From Dendrophyllia cribrosa (taxonomy: Eukaryota > Cnidaria > Anthozoa > Scleractinia > Dendrophylliidae), in assembly GCA_024195265.1 (NCBI GenBank), contig JAJLRJ010000004.1:31423785-31487784 (forward strand): a stretch of DNA of 64,000 nt. Reading direction: 5' to 3'. Position 1 is the stretch's first letter. Every line of letters starts with the position of its first letter. The position numbers and the translations under genes were made by a program. Under the pieces are notes generated by a model. It saw only the letters and a program-made list of their open reading frames with translations, did not search any database and was not told the origin of the DNA. Shown in pieces: positions 11,460-22,720 of this stretch.

Positions 11460-11836
11460 CCCGGGGGGGGGGGTACTTAACAAAGTTTTGTACGGGCATG
11501 CTCCTCCTCGAGGTCCAAACCCTTGTCCTTTCATATACCTTTTTTTTTTACAGAAAAGGTACCCCTTTCATATACCTTTCATTGAAAATGGTAGCCCTTT
11601 CATAGTACCTTTGATATATTTTTAAGGCCCTTTTTATAATACTTAAATGACCGTTTTACCTATCTTTTTTATGCTTCAACTTGTGTTTTCACTACCCTTT
11701 CCTATTCTTCGTGAAATCCCTACCCTTTCATATACTTTTCAACTCGTGAAATCCCGTCCCTTTCATATACCTACCTCCAGCCTCAAAAAGGTACCCCTTT
11801 TTAGCCCATTATAGGGAGTACCCCCTCCCCCGGGGG
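11460..11836. mobile_element. G-rich-ended MITE
   Basis: About 0.38 kb bounded by CCCGGGGGGGGGGGTACT on the left and its inverted counterpart AGTACCCCCTCCCCCGGGG on the right. Inside, the phrase CCCTTTCATATACCTTT is repeated several times with variation. The homopolymer runs at the ends make exact boundaries and any target duplication unreadable. Confidence 0.65.
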
Positions 11837-12052
11837 TGGGGGGGGGGGGGGGGGGGGGTATGGTGAAGATACATGTAAGTGATTTCCACAATTTTAGACT
11901 TAGACTTACGAGAGACTTATATTGGAGTTTAGCAGAATTGCAAAGTGAGACGTTTAACGTTAAGAGCGTTAAACCAGAAAATAAACAGGACAATGTTCGT
12001 TGCAATGAACAAATGAAAGACTTTTATATCGTACATCAGTATCACATGTATC

Positions 12053-12306
12053 GAAACACAGGGGAACCCAGGGCCATCATAGCACGCTGCCTTCGCTTTA
12101 AAGACCGAGAAAAACTCTTCTCTCTTCGACGCAACATCGATAGCCAGTCGAATTTCGGTATTGGCCCTGATCTTCCGAAGCAGGTGATTGATATGAGAAA
12201 GAGGCTTATTCCAATGATGGTGCAAGCAAGAAAAGATGGAAAACGAGCAGCCTTTAGCAGAATAGAACCTTATAAACTCTTTATTGATGGCGTAGAGGTA
12301 AAATAG
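12053..12306 (+). pseudogene. LINE ORF1 C-terminal remnant
   Basis: About 84 codons that match the C-terminal domain of L1-type ORF1 RNA-binding proteins: ARCLRFKDREKLF, then DLPKQVIDMRKRLIPMM, ARKDGKRAAF and YKLFIDGVEV before the stop at 12304-12306. In intact elements this protein coats the RNA and chaperones reverse transcription. The N-terminal coiled coil and most of the RNA-binding fold are missing because of 5' truncation. By chance the frame stays open into host DNA upstream, so the apparent start at 11836 is not the real gene start. Confidence 0.8.
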
Positions 12307-12758
12307 TGATAAGCGATGGTTTTTCTTTTCGTTCCTTTAATTATCTTAGGTGAGGCAGACCTCTCGACTCTAGGCCCGCAAGCTGATTAGTAAATATCTG
12401 CTAAGCCTCAAGCCTCTAAAAATATTCCAGTTGTTTATATATAGAATTTGCATGAAGTAGTTCACTAATATTTTTTTTCTCGTTTCTATTAGGAGCCCTC
12501 ATTTAGCATATTCCTTAGTTCTTTTGTAGTTCGCCTAAACAAAAAGTCGAACACTTGATTCTAGTCCAAGCGTAGCTTAACAGTTTAATTTTTCACACTG
12601 GCTACGTTTTTCATCTCGCTTTTTTTGTGTTGTTATGTATGTTATTTTATATCTATTCCCTATGCACTTAATCAAGTAGGCAATGTGTTAATTGTTTGGG
12701 TATCAGTATTCCTTCTGGGATTAACAGCTACTGTTGTTGTCTTTCATCCACTAAACGT

Positions 12759-15700
12759 ATGCAAATTTCAATGGATTGCAAAAACCTGAAATTTAAAACT
12801 CTCTCGCTGAACGTTCGGGGTATTCGTGCGTTTGAAAAACGTAAGTCTATTTTCAACTGGCTTACCAAGCAAAATTCAGACATTTGTTTTTTACAAGAAA
12901 CGTACAGCACGGAAGAGATTGAAAATCAATGGAAAAAGCAGTGGTCCGGAGACATTTTTTTTGCTCATGGCTCTAACCATAGTCGTGGGGTCGCCATCCT
13001 TATAAGAAAATCCTTTGACTTCAAGTTGAAATCAGTTCGATCGGATGAGGAAGGGAGATACCTTATTCTTGAGACAATTATTCAAGACGTCCCATTCCTT
13101 CTAGTGAATATTTATGCTCCCAATACCACCTCTAAACAGTCTTTGTTCTTCCGAACATTGTCTGAACTCATCTATGATGAGGGATACAATGCGTCTGACT
13201 ACCAAATTATATTAGGAGGGGACTTGAACGTAACTATGGATCCAGGCCTAGATTGCTCGGGTGGGAACCCTGTGTTAAAAGATTCAGTTAGGTGTGTGGA
13301 GGACATGATGATGAGTTATGATTTAGTTGACATCTGGCGAATCCGCAATCCCAAAAGTAAGAAATATTCTTGGCGACAAAAAAGCCCAATTATTCAAAGG
13401 CGCCTTGATTATTGGCTCATTAGTGATTCCTTACAAGATGATGTAGCTAAAGTCGACATAGTGACAGCTATAAGAACGGATCACCATGCAATAACTTTAG
13501 AAATTGATAGTCTAGATGATCAGCAGCGTGGCCCATCTTTTTGGAAGTTTAATAACAGTCTATTAGATGATGCTGCCTTCGTTGAACGTTTACGCGAAAA
13601 CTTTCCCAAGTGGCTGGATGAAATTAATTTCTGCGATGATTTGAGAGTTAAATGGGACTGGATCAAATACAAAATTCGCGAGGAAAGTATATCGTATAGT
13701 AAAGTGAAGGCTAAGGAAAGGAGAAATAGAATTCAAACAATTGAAAACAGGCTTAAAATATGTGAGGAGAAAATAGCAGAATCACCGACACAAGAAAATC
13801 TAGCCAACCTTGAATCGGCCAAGGCAGAGTATGAAAAAGAGTATGATTACATCGTAAGAGGCTCAATCATTCGGTCCCGCGCTACGTGGTTTGAACAAGG
13901 GGAAAGGAATAGCAAGTATTTCCTAAATCTAGAAAACAGAAATAAGAAAAAAAGCTGCATACGAAAGCTTATTCGCACAAATGGAGAAGAGACTACTGCT
14001 CCGGACACTATTATGAATGAAATTCATAATTTTTATTCGGAACTTTATGACGAAAAGTCGGGAATACAAACTGATTATTCAACTTGTCCCTTTCTGGAAG
14101 ATACTCTCTCATCTCCTAAGTTAACTGACTCAATGCGTCAAACGTGCGAGGGCCAACTAACATACTCCGAATGTTTCAAGGTGCTGTCTACCTTTAGTAA
14201 CGATAAAACGCCTGGTAACGATGGGCTCACAATAGAATTTTACAAGTTCTTTTGGGCAGAAATCGGAACGCTTCTAGTGGACTCATTAAATTTTGCGTAT
14301 TTTCATGGAGAATTGTCAAATTCTCAAAAACAAGCCGTGATAACTTTAATTGAGAAAAACGACAAAGACAGGAGATGGATAAAAAACTGGAGACCAATTT
14401 CTCTAGTAAATGTTGATGTTAAAATTGGTTCAAAAGCTATCGCTAAGAGGCTAGAAAATGTCCTACCACATATTATTCATTATGATCAGAATGCCTTTGT
14501 GAAAGGACGAACTATTTTTGATGCAGCTCGTACGATTAGCGATGTAATGGAATTTACAAAAATACGAGATTATCAAGGTATAATGACTGCAATAGATTTT
14601 GAGAAAGCTTTTGATTCTTTAAATTGGAACTTCCTTCTCAAATCATTAGAATTCTTTGGCTTCGGGGAATCCTTCTTGGGGTGGATCAAAACGTTTTACA
14701 AGAATATATCAAGTTGTGTTATCAATAACGGTTTTTCCACCCCCTCTTTCAATCTTAAACGGGGTGTTCGCCAGGGTGACCCACTCTCGCCATCTCTTTT
14801 CATATTAGTACTTGAATTACTAGCAGTATCCATACGAAACAACGATCAAATTAAAGGTATTGCAGTTGATGACTCTGAAATCAAATTAGTTATATTCGCT
14901 GATGACATGACCTCATTTGTTAGGGACAAACTGTCGTACCGCACTCTTTTTAATACCGTCGATTTGTTTAGTACATACTCCGGATTGAAGGTTAATCACG
15001 ACAAAACGGAAATTCTTCTACTGGGAAATATGGAAGTAAGCCCTTCGGAACTAGGTGTAGATGAAATAAGTAAGGCCATAAAAATTCTGGGGGTTAACTT
15101 TACCTATAATCACTCACTCTTTTATAAGTTAAACTTTGAATCAATCGAGAAATCTCTAAGAGGATTGTTGAAGGGCTGGAGCTGGAGAGGACTTACACTA
15201 CTTGGAAAAATCCAAGTGATTAAATCTTTCGCCATACCAAAGATCTTGTACAGGGTCGCTCTCGTTTCAAACAAAAACGAGTTTATCAAAAAAATAAATT
15301 CTTTATTATATTCTTTTGTTTGGAAAGGACAAGATAAAGTAAAGCGCACAGCACTCATTAACCCTATTGATAAGGGAGGCTTGAAAATGCCTGACATTGA
15401 GTCAATGATTTCGGCCCAAAGAATAACTTGTATCAAGAGATATCTCTCTACCAACCCCGCTGGCTGGAAGATTTTTCTAGATTTTTATCTCAAAAAAGTA
15501 GGGGGGAAATTTTTGTTTCATTGTAACTTTAACTATAGTAAACTACCGTTAACTCTTCCAGATTTCTACAAAGAATGCATTGTGACATGGACCCGTTTAA
15601 ACGAGTACAATCCCTCCTCATCCTCTGAAATCGCAAACCAAGTTATATGGAACAACCAGTGTATTTGCATTGAATCTAAGTCAATTTATAACAGTAGGCT

Positions 15701-16568
15701 GATTGATCTTGGAATCGTAAGAATTGGAGACCTCTACGACATACGGGGAGAGTTTAAGTGGTACAAGGAACCCTTATATTCAACTCTTTCGCCAGTGGAA
15801 CACTTTTTACTTTTCAGTCTCTTCAATGCTTTTCCAGAAGAATGGCGCAAAGTATTAAAAACAAATAAGAATTCTATCTCCTCAGTAACTCATGATCTAA
15901 TTGAATCTGATTTCACTTTACGTATTGAAGGAAAAAAAGTCAATTTCCAAAATCTTAAATCAAAGTCATTATATGACAGTTTTGTTTCTAAAATATCCAG
16001 TATACCAACAGCACAAAAAAAATATAACGAAACTTTCAGTACGCATACATCCCAGTTAGACTGGGAGAAGATATATTTACTGCCCTTCAAAACAACATTG
16101 GATACTAAATTAAGGGAATTCCAATATAAAATATTAAACAGGATCTTATATACAAACAAGATGCTGTTTAAGTTTAAAAAAGTAGACTCTCCCTTATGTG
16201 ATTTTTGTAAAAAGGAGTTGGAGACAATAGAACATCTCTTTTTCCATTGCACGAAAGTATGTATTTTTTGGGACGATTTAAAGGCTGTACTTAATTCTTT
16301 AAATATAACTATTAGACTTGATATTAAAGCTGTTCTTTTTGGGATTTTAGATACAGAAAATATAAACATAATAGTCAACTACATCCTTCTTGAAAGTAAA
16401 TACTTTATTTACCGCCGTAAGTTAAATAAGGAGTCATTATGCATCAAACCACTAGTCGATAAATTTAAAAGAACGTTCGAAACCGAACTTTTAATCGCGA
16501 GAAAAAACAACAAAATCCATTTCCACGATAAAAAATGGAAACCTCTACTTCCATTAATACAACAGTAG
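12759..16568 (+). CDS. LINE ORF2: endonuclease and reverse transcriptase
   Basis: Open for 1,270 codons. The N-terminal apurinic-like endonuclease has LSLNVRG, catalytic Glu in QETY (about residue 47), Asp in GGDLNV (155) and the DHH pair (241-242). The reverse transcriptase spans about residues 480-800, with NWRPISLVN, IDFEKAFD (first catalytic Asp at 613), RGVRQGDPLSPSLF and FADDMTSF (713-720). A C-terminal Cys/His cluster CDFCKKELETIEHLFFHC starts at about 1147. The protein nicks target DNA and copies the element RNA at the nick. I chose the Met at 12759, just before the endonuclease, although the frame is open from 12696. No stop, frameshift or missing catalytic residue is visible, so the enzyme may be active if expressed. 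Confidence 0.95.
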   Translation: MQISMDCKNLKFKTLSLNVRGIRAFEKRKSIFNWLTKQNSDICFLQETYSTEEIENQWKKQWSGDIFFAHGSNHSRGVAILIRKSFDFKLKSVRSDEEGRYLILETIIQDVPFLLVNIYAPNTTSKQSLFFRTLSELIYDEGYNASDYQIILGGDLNVTMDPGLDCSGGNPVLKDSVRCVEDMMMSYDLVDIWRIRNPKSKKYSWRQKSPIIQRRLDYWLISDSLQDDVAKVDIVTAIRTDHHAITLEIDSLDDQQRGPSFWKFNNSLLDDAAFVERLRENFPKWLDEINFCDDLRVKWDWIKYKIREESISYSKVKAKERRNRIQTIENRLKICEEKIAESPTQENLANLESAKAEYEKEYDYIVRGSIIRSRATWFEQGERNSKYFLNLENRNKKKSCIRKLIRTNGEETTAPDTIMNEIHNFYSELYDEKSGIQTDYSTCPFLEDTLSSPKLTDSMRQTCEGQLTYSECFKVLSTFSNDKTPGNDGLTIEFYKFFWAEIGTLLVDSLNFAYFHGELSNSQKQAVITLIEKNDKDRRWIKNWRPISLVNVDVKIGSKAIAKRLENVLPHIIHYDQNAFVKGRTIFDAARTISDVMEFTKIRDYQGIMTAIDFEKAFDSLNWNFLLKSLEFFGFGESFLGWIKTFYKNISSCVINNGFSTPSFNLKRGVRQGDPLSPSLFILVLELLAVSIRNNDQIKGIAVDDSEIKLVIFADDMTSFVRDKLSYRTLFNTVDLFSTYSGLKVNHDKTEILLLGNMEVSPSELGVDEISKAIKILGVNFTYNHSLFYKLNFESIEKSLRGLLKGWSWRGLTLLGKIQVIKSFAIPKILYRVALVSNKNEFIKKINSLLYSFVWKGQDKVKRTALINPIDKGGLKMPDIESMISAQRITCIKRYLSTNPAGWKIFLDFYLKKVGGKFLFHCNFNYSKLPLTLPDFYKECIVTWTRLNEYNPSSSSEIANQVIWNNQCICIESKSIYNSRLIDLGIVRIGDLYDIRGEFKWYKEPLYSTLSPVEHFLLFSLFNAFPEEWRKVLKTNKNSISSVTHDLIESDFTLRIEGKKVNFQNLKSKSLYDSFVSKISSIPTAQKKYNETFSTHTSQLDWEKIYLLPFKTTLDTKLREFQYKILNRILYTNKMLFKFKKVDSPLCDFCKKELETIEHLFFHCTKVCIFWDDLKAVLNSLNITIRLDIKAVLFGILDTENINIIVNYILLESKYFIYRRKLNKESLCIKPLVDKFKRTFETELLIARKNNKIHFHDKKWKPLLPLIQQ

Positions 16569-16618
16569 CTGCTATCCAAACCTCGTTTTTAAAGATGCCT
16601 TTAATAATTACTTTTTGT

Positions 16619-16656
16619 TTATTTACTTATTTATTTATTTATTTATTTATTTATAT
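16619..16656 (+). repeat. ATTT microsatellite in LINE 3' region
   Basis: About nine tandem TTTA/ATTT units in the 3' untranslated part of the LINE, 50 bp after the ORF2 stop codon. Confidence 0.9.
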
Positions 16657-16766
16657 TTTAAGTCTAGTGTAGCGCTTTTTCTTTGTAAAATTGAGCTGTG
16701 TATTGTATATTTATGCATGTAAAATCTGTGATGTATCCTGTGTACCTGTGTACTTGTAAAACTGTA

Positions 16767-16801
<35 letters not shown>

Positions 16802-16816
16802 AGTATCACATGTATC

Positions 16817-17304
16817 ACATAGCGCTTCACATTCCGCATGGCTTATGAAATGAGATAAGACGCAGCACGGAATTTCATATCGGAATTTATATGTACATAT
16901 GAAGAGAGTAAGAAGGATCGATAAATAAATTGCAAATGAGCATTTTTTAAGTAAACTTGATGTTCATGCCTTCCCATGCCTTTGTCCGATTACTCAAGGG
17001 TTTTGGGAACATAAGAATCGAAATTCCCGGCAACCAGTTTATTGGCTTGGGCTTTGTAACCTCTTGACTGAAGTTTAAGCTTGATTCCAGACTGCTCGCG
17101 CATTAAAAAATGGCGGACGATTTTATCGAACTTTTGATATTTCCAGCTTGATACATAAGCTTACATACATATATTCGCCTTTATTTATACATGATATAAA
17201 TTCAAAGCTACAGCTTGTGGGGTCATTTAAATAATCGAGATTTCACTTTGCAGTATTTTTTTAAAAGTATAGATTCTAATCTTGACTTCTTATTCTATTC
17301 ACAG
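16817..17304. other. no gene recognised
   Basis: About 490 bp of host DNA after the LINE target duplication, with no recognised feature. Confidence 0.5.
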
Positions 17305-17376
17305 AAGACACAGAAGAAGCAGAGGAACAAGCAGCGGAAACAGAAGAGGCGGAAGAGAATAGAGGGTGTCAATGGG
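17305..17376 (+). CDS. candidate internal exon of the host-type gene
   Basis: After the acceptor TTCTATTCACAG comes an acidic open stretch, DTEEAEEQAAETEEAEENRG, and a possible donor GGTTAA. Phase 1 at both edges would join the exon at 10987-11052 to the one at 22721-22795. The low complexity makes it a weak exon by itself; phase agreement is the main support. Confidence 0.35.
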
Positions 17377-17764
17377 GTTAACTGTTTGGCGTATAATGAC
17401 GTTTTTTTTTGCTATCGTAACCGTATAAACAACAAAATATGAACTGCCTAACGTATCAAAGGAAATCGACTTTTCGTATGCGGTATTTAACGGCCAAAGG
17501 TTGGCGATTTTCTAAGACAATTAAGTCAAATAACAGCATTTTTGAGAAACAAATGTAAATTTTAGTTTAGTTTTGACCTCGTTTAACTCTTCTGGAGCCC
17601 CTTTGTACCTTCATTTTTCGTCTCAGTATGTGTCGTGTTGGAGATTGCATGATTTATTTGACCCTTGGTCTATTATTTCGTGACATCCTCCGAGCCTGCG
17701 CTCTCCCTGCGGTTTTAGTTACCAGTTCCAGGCTTCTCTCTCTGCCTTGCAAGACATTGCAAAC

Positions 17765-20700
17765 ATGGAAGCCATTAGTGCGGTGATTACTTTTTACCGA
17801 AATTCGCAAGTTTTAGAACGTTTTCGTTCAAGAATTTCTTTTCGGGATGACTTACAAAGTTTCAAAAATTTCAAACGCCACGTAGAGAGTTTTCTCGCCG
17901 TGAAAGAGAAAGCAAGGAAGCTTGGAATAAATTGCTTCGAGCTGAAATTGTTTCGTTTGGCGAGGTCGACCACAGAAGCAAGTGACTGCCAAAATTATGC
18001 GATCTATACCCAGGAACAGTGGGACCTGGAGAAGCCGCTACTCCTTGAAAGTTCTGGGAATGAACTGAACGGTAAGTTTACAATATTATTTACGTTAATT
18101 TGGATCATAAGGCTATCAAATATTTAGCAACGTCACGTGCGAAGGGCGCATCTTGAAAGTGTGTCCTCTGTAATCCGTTTTAATCTTCCGTATTATTACT
18201 TCCTTCATGTGTCTCTATCTGGTCCTATCTTAGTAAACTATTATTTTGAGGTTTCCTTCAATTTGATAGTAATTTTTTAGAACAGAAAAACGATTTAAAA
18301 TATAGTGACATTGAAATTGATCTGGTTAATGCTCCTTGATTGTAGTTCATGTGGTTGAAAAGATTACAACTCTGGGATCTGCCAAGACAATTGTAATTGA
18401 GGTCCAAAAAGAAAGTAAAAGTGGAAACCGCAAGACGCCCAATGAAACACCTGGGAAAGTCCAGAGGAAAAGGAAGGTGGAAGCTAGCGAAGACAAAGCC
18501 ATCAAAGAGAAAATCCGCAAAGCGGAAACAGATTCTCGAAATGAACGTCAGAAGAAAGAGCTGACAGATTTTAAGACAGGTAGGATTTTTCCCTTTTTTT
18601 TTCTCTCTCTCTCTTGCTGTAGACCTGTTTGAATTTTCGTTTGTTTGTGTTATTTTTTGCAGAATTGAATAAGCTTGCTGGTAGTAGTGCTATAGACTAC
18701 TTAACTGTAAAATGTGGAGCGTGTAACGGAACAAAAGTTATTGCTGGAGACCGTACTGTTTCTGGAAAAGTACAACACTTCCTCATCAGTAAGTAGTCCA
18801 AGTATTCTATGAAAAAAAGAAAATGACAAAGGCAATCAACATATACATGACATACATAATTGACTCATAATTGTCTCATAATTATGTTAAAACAGGAGTG
18901 TCATAAACTCTATGAGCTTTAATTGATCCTTATTCCTCTGTGTTGCTTTATTTAGATCACTTTGAGAAGTGCCAGGAAAAATATGAGAGGTTGAGAAAAA
19001 GTGCATCTGGATCCAAAACCATTGATGTCTTGTTCGCCAAAGCACAGAAGAGTCATACTGCCCAACAGCCTTCTCTTGAACCAGATCCAATTAATGATAT
19101 TCTTAATCAGAACATTGAAGAGGATTTCTTAAACATAGATGATGTGTAGGTGTAATACATATATCATTTCAAATTTTGTAACATATTTAAAAATTACGAA
19201 AAAGCAGCTTATTGAGATTGTTTATCTGTTTTGTTATTAGGTCTTGTTAGAATTTTTGCACCTCTAAGAATGTTACTAAAACTGTAACTAAAAACGTTCC
19301 TAGAGTAGTGCCATAATCACGTGATATTTGTACTTTACCCATATGTGATATGTGCTCAAGGAAAGATACATGTATGCTTGTCAGAATTATACATCATTGG
19401 GTCCTTTGATTATTTAAAGTATAGTGTTTTTTAAATAAAGATGTCAAAAATATTCAAGTCATTGAGATTGTATGTTATATATTGATATGTTGTTAACCTC
19501 CTATCCCTTGGCTAATTCTCCCAATAGCTATTGACTGAAACATTACTGTATGACCTGTATTGCAGCTTTGATGATACATTGTCTGCTACATGCCCCGGCA
19601 TAACCATGCCAACTTACTCATTTTCCCCTGATGAGTGTATCGAAGAGACAAAACAGTCAAAGCAGTATTGCGTAGAAGTTGAAAACAATTGCTCAGACAA
19701 CTCTGGAGACATGTATGACAGCAAAGTTGTGACATCACTTGAGACAACTGAAGCAATTGAGGCAATTGACGACACATTAGATGACAGCAATGACAAGGAA
19801 AGTGTGGAGGAGGATGATGATCTAAAAGTGTTTCCATGGTATGCTTCAAACTAACTAGCTCAATTTGATCATTCAAAAACTTCAGAAATGAAAATAGTTG
19901 AAATGAAATGAAGATTAGTGTATTATATTGCCGGTCATAGGTATATCTGACCATATCTAACGACTCACTGGTATTGTATTGATATTTTAATTGTAGGTTA
20001 TTGGCCTCTGCTGATCCCCTTGTGAACAACCTAAATGATTTAATCCAGAGTGGAAAATTGCCCAAAGATTGTTTCTATTACAAATTTGTCAACAATACTG
20101 TGAAATATGCCCTGGTTGATTGGTCAAGGAAGAGTGACTTTAAGTGGAATGAAGATGTGTTGGAATTTTTTCAAACCATTAAGTACCTTGGGGGAGCAGC
20201 AACTGCCAAATTTGTCCGTGGCCCATGTCACCATGGAACAGGAAGGGGTGGTATCAAGGAATTCAACTCTTCAAATGCAAATCTTGGTGGGCCGTCTGAT
20301 AATGCCCTAAGGAAAATTCAATCAGGATATACTCCCTTTAGTGGTGTCTTGAAAGGTCTCCTAGAAGCTTTCCTGGCTCTTGTTTTTGATGGTCCTAATC
20401 CTTCATCACCAATTATCAGTACTAATGTGGTTCAAACAGTGGCCTGTGTCATGGCATTAGATGGCACAGCATTAAAGCCATGCATACAATTTGATGATCG
20501 TCTTAAACTCTGTGTTGGACTAAAAGATCCTGTGGATTTAGAATTTATCACAAGACATCCACAGTTGTCGAGTGGTGAATTAAAAGGCAAATTTGTCACA
20601 GAGGCCGTGCCATACTTTCTGACAAGCATGGACATGAAAAATGCCATGCCTGTTGCTGTGGATTATGCCACCAAGTCCAAGAATGGAGCGCAAGTGAAAG

Positions 20701-22229
20701 CAGAAATGGTTGAGAAAATACGGACAGTGCAAGTGTGTCGCAAATGCTGCCATGATGCCAAGAGCAACAACCTGATCGTGTCTTTAGGAGACTTAGGACA
20801 AGGCTATTGTGTTGCTCACTGTGATGTCTGTTGGACCGCTAAGAAAGTATGTACAAACTGCGAAAGATTGGGACAAACTTCCCACATCCCAGCCCTGCGT
20901 GCTTGTACCCGGTGTCTGAAGAGTGGATCGAAGTGTGAAAAGGTGGCAGTAGTTGTTGTAACAACTGATTGTGAGGAATCTAATAAGCAAGCCCTTACCC
21001 AACTCCATGATGATGCAGCAAAAGAGCATGCCCCTCCTGATTTGTACCTTCTTGCTGCTATGCCCGATGTTGTTCACTTGGGAAAGAGCCTGAAATGTAG
21101 CTGGTCAAATTGGATTCTGTGGTTCAAGGGAACAAGGTCCACACTGGCAATTTTGTACAACTTGAGAAGAGAAGGTGAACCTGAGCTACGAACGAAGTTG
21201 AAGAAATTGCTGACAGAAGAATCAGTGAGAAACAAAGACCGAATGGCTGTTGATCCTATCCTTCTGCTGACCACGCCAGAGCTGCTAGATGTACTTAAAT
21301 CGGTGGACAGGGTTGTTTACACAATAGTACCCGAAAAATACCGGATGTAGTTAAGCAATCGCCCTGGTATGTACCCTCATCCACTTTCTGTAACATGTGG
21401 TCCCATTGGTAAGCTGCTCGTGGTTGATTTCGATCCCCTGAAAAACACTAGCAAGCTTCTTTTGGTGCGCCTTCATTCCCCAGCAGACGTAACTGTCCTA
21501 GTCGAAGACCTTCAAAATGCCAAATCAGTAGCGTTCACCAATGGTGTGGCCTATTGCACAGAGCCAAGTAGTAAAAGGATCCGATTTGTTGCTGTTCAAA
21601 GAAATGTCAAACTGAAAGTAGGCACACTCAAGAAAAAAGCAGATCTGCAGACAAAACTCCAGGAATTTCACTTGTCCAAGGAAGGGACTGTCCCACAACT
21701 ACGAGAAAGACTTAAGAAGCACCTTGATGAGCTACAAACGTCCTACACAGGCACTGTGAACAGAATTGCGGGAGTGTCATTTGAAAGGCCATCAGCTGTC
21801 TGTGCTCTTAGTGATGACATTCTGTTGGTTGCGGATGATGGTAGTGGATGTTTTAAGCAAGTGTGCCTCAATTTTGATGGTGTTGGTATTCAGGGCACCA
21901 GCACAGCATTGGCTACATATCCCCATCCCATGAGTGTAGTCTTAGTAGCTTTTTCAAAAGGAAACAACTGTGCTTTCTTCACTGCCAGTGGTCGTCTGGG
22001 AGGTATCTTTAAACTTGAACTGTCAAGTCGCCTAGTCTCAACGGTGTTGAGTAACTGTGAACCCCAAACCCCTGAAAGGGACATTGCCTGTGTTACAGTT
22101 GATGAGGAAGGTGCTCTTTATTTTACTGACAGGAAGAGCAGGCAAGTGTGGAAGCTGGACAGCAGTGGTTTTTCAGTACATGCTGGTAAAGGCCAACAAG
22201 GAGCAGCTTTGCTAACGAATACCATCTAA
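17765..22229 (+). CDS. six-exon gene: BED-like finger, transposase-like core, SAP-like and NHL-like tail
   Basis: Exons 17765-18071, 18346-18579, 18663-18788, 18956-19145, 19566-19838 and 19997-22229 join in frame to 1,120 codons with one internal TAG at 21348-21350 (after residue 827). Exon 2 is a basic coil. Exons 3-4 hold a Cys2-His-Cys finger (C198, C201, H219 or H224, C228) of BED-like layout. Exon 5 is acidic. The large exon has Asp532 in MALDGTALKPCIQFD, a Cys-rich insert (VCRKCC, CDVCW, CTNC, CTRC), Asp701 in VVVTTDCEESN, and PDVVHLGKSLKCSWSNW at 733-749. This arrangement recalls DDE transposases with a zinc insert. After the TAG come blade-like repeats (YPHPLSVTCG, CVTVDEEGALYFTDR) around a SAP-like helix pair (about 919-957). 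Family not identified; possibly a transposon-derived gene. Confidence 0.7.
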
Positions 22230-22720
22230 AGCTTATAAAAGTCATATAATCATACAAATTTACTGTTTAATCTCCTTTTTTGCTGTTTACTGACTAAAGC
22301 CACTTTTTTTAACAGTTTACTGACTAATTGGCTTTTCATGTGTTTTCAGCTGTTTACTGACTAGAGCTATATGCTTTCATGTTAGATATACAGTAAATCT
22401 CAGAGTGTATGACTGTGTTATAGATGGACAAGCAAAGTATACTGTTATTATCATACTTGACTCTGTATGGCAGAAGTCTATTCCAATGTTATACAGTTCT
22501 AAGAGTGTCTTTTACCTTCATAGTCATCTTTGCGTCCAAAAAACAAAACAATTTTTGAAACCAAAACATCATTTTCGGGGACAATAAAGGGGGAAAGTCC
22601 GGGAAGGGGGGGGGGGGGGGGGGGACTTTATCAGTGAAAAATAATGAGGTAGTAATTGGCACTATGTTATACAACCATGAACATGTCAATACAAAGTATT
22701 ATGTTGTTTTTGTCTTTTAG
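22230..22720. other. intergenic/intronic, one G-run repeat
   Basis: No gene. A G18-19 run at about 22604-22624 follows GGGGGAAAGTCCGGGAA. It is probably the end of a G-rich MITE like the one at 11460, without a clear second end. Confidence 0.4.

Larger units (their letters stand above)
12053..16801 (+). mobile_element. 5'-truncated L1-like LINE, 4.75 kb, with target duplication
   Basis: Flanked by a perfect 15-bp duplication AGTATCACATGTATC at 12038-12052 and 16802-16816. It starts inside the C-terminal part of ORF1, carries a complete open ORF2, an AT-rich 3' region with an ATTT microsatellite, and a 3' end with AATAAAATAC followed by an A run at 16790. This is the hallmark of target-primed reverse transcription with incomplete first-strand synthesis. 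The perfect duplication and open ORF2 suggest a fairly recent insertion. The truncation removes any 5' promoter and most of ORF1, so the copy should be unable to move on its own. It lies inside the region between the scattered host-type exons at 11.05 and 17.3 kb. Confidence 0.95.

Noticed and set aside
11836..12306. 156-codon frame starting in the G-run
   Set aside because: Chimera: the first 72 codons are host DNA before the LINE target duplication (12038-12052); only the end is LINE ORF1.
15122..16378. Minus-strand frames inside LINE ORF2
   Set aside because: No motif; opposite-strand shadows of a clear coding frame.
22604..22624. G-runs here and at 11830, 24060, 37850, 47728 and 49335 as regulatory G-quadruplexes
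   Set aside because: They sit at ends of MITE-like repeats; a regulatory role has no support in the sequence.
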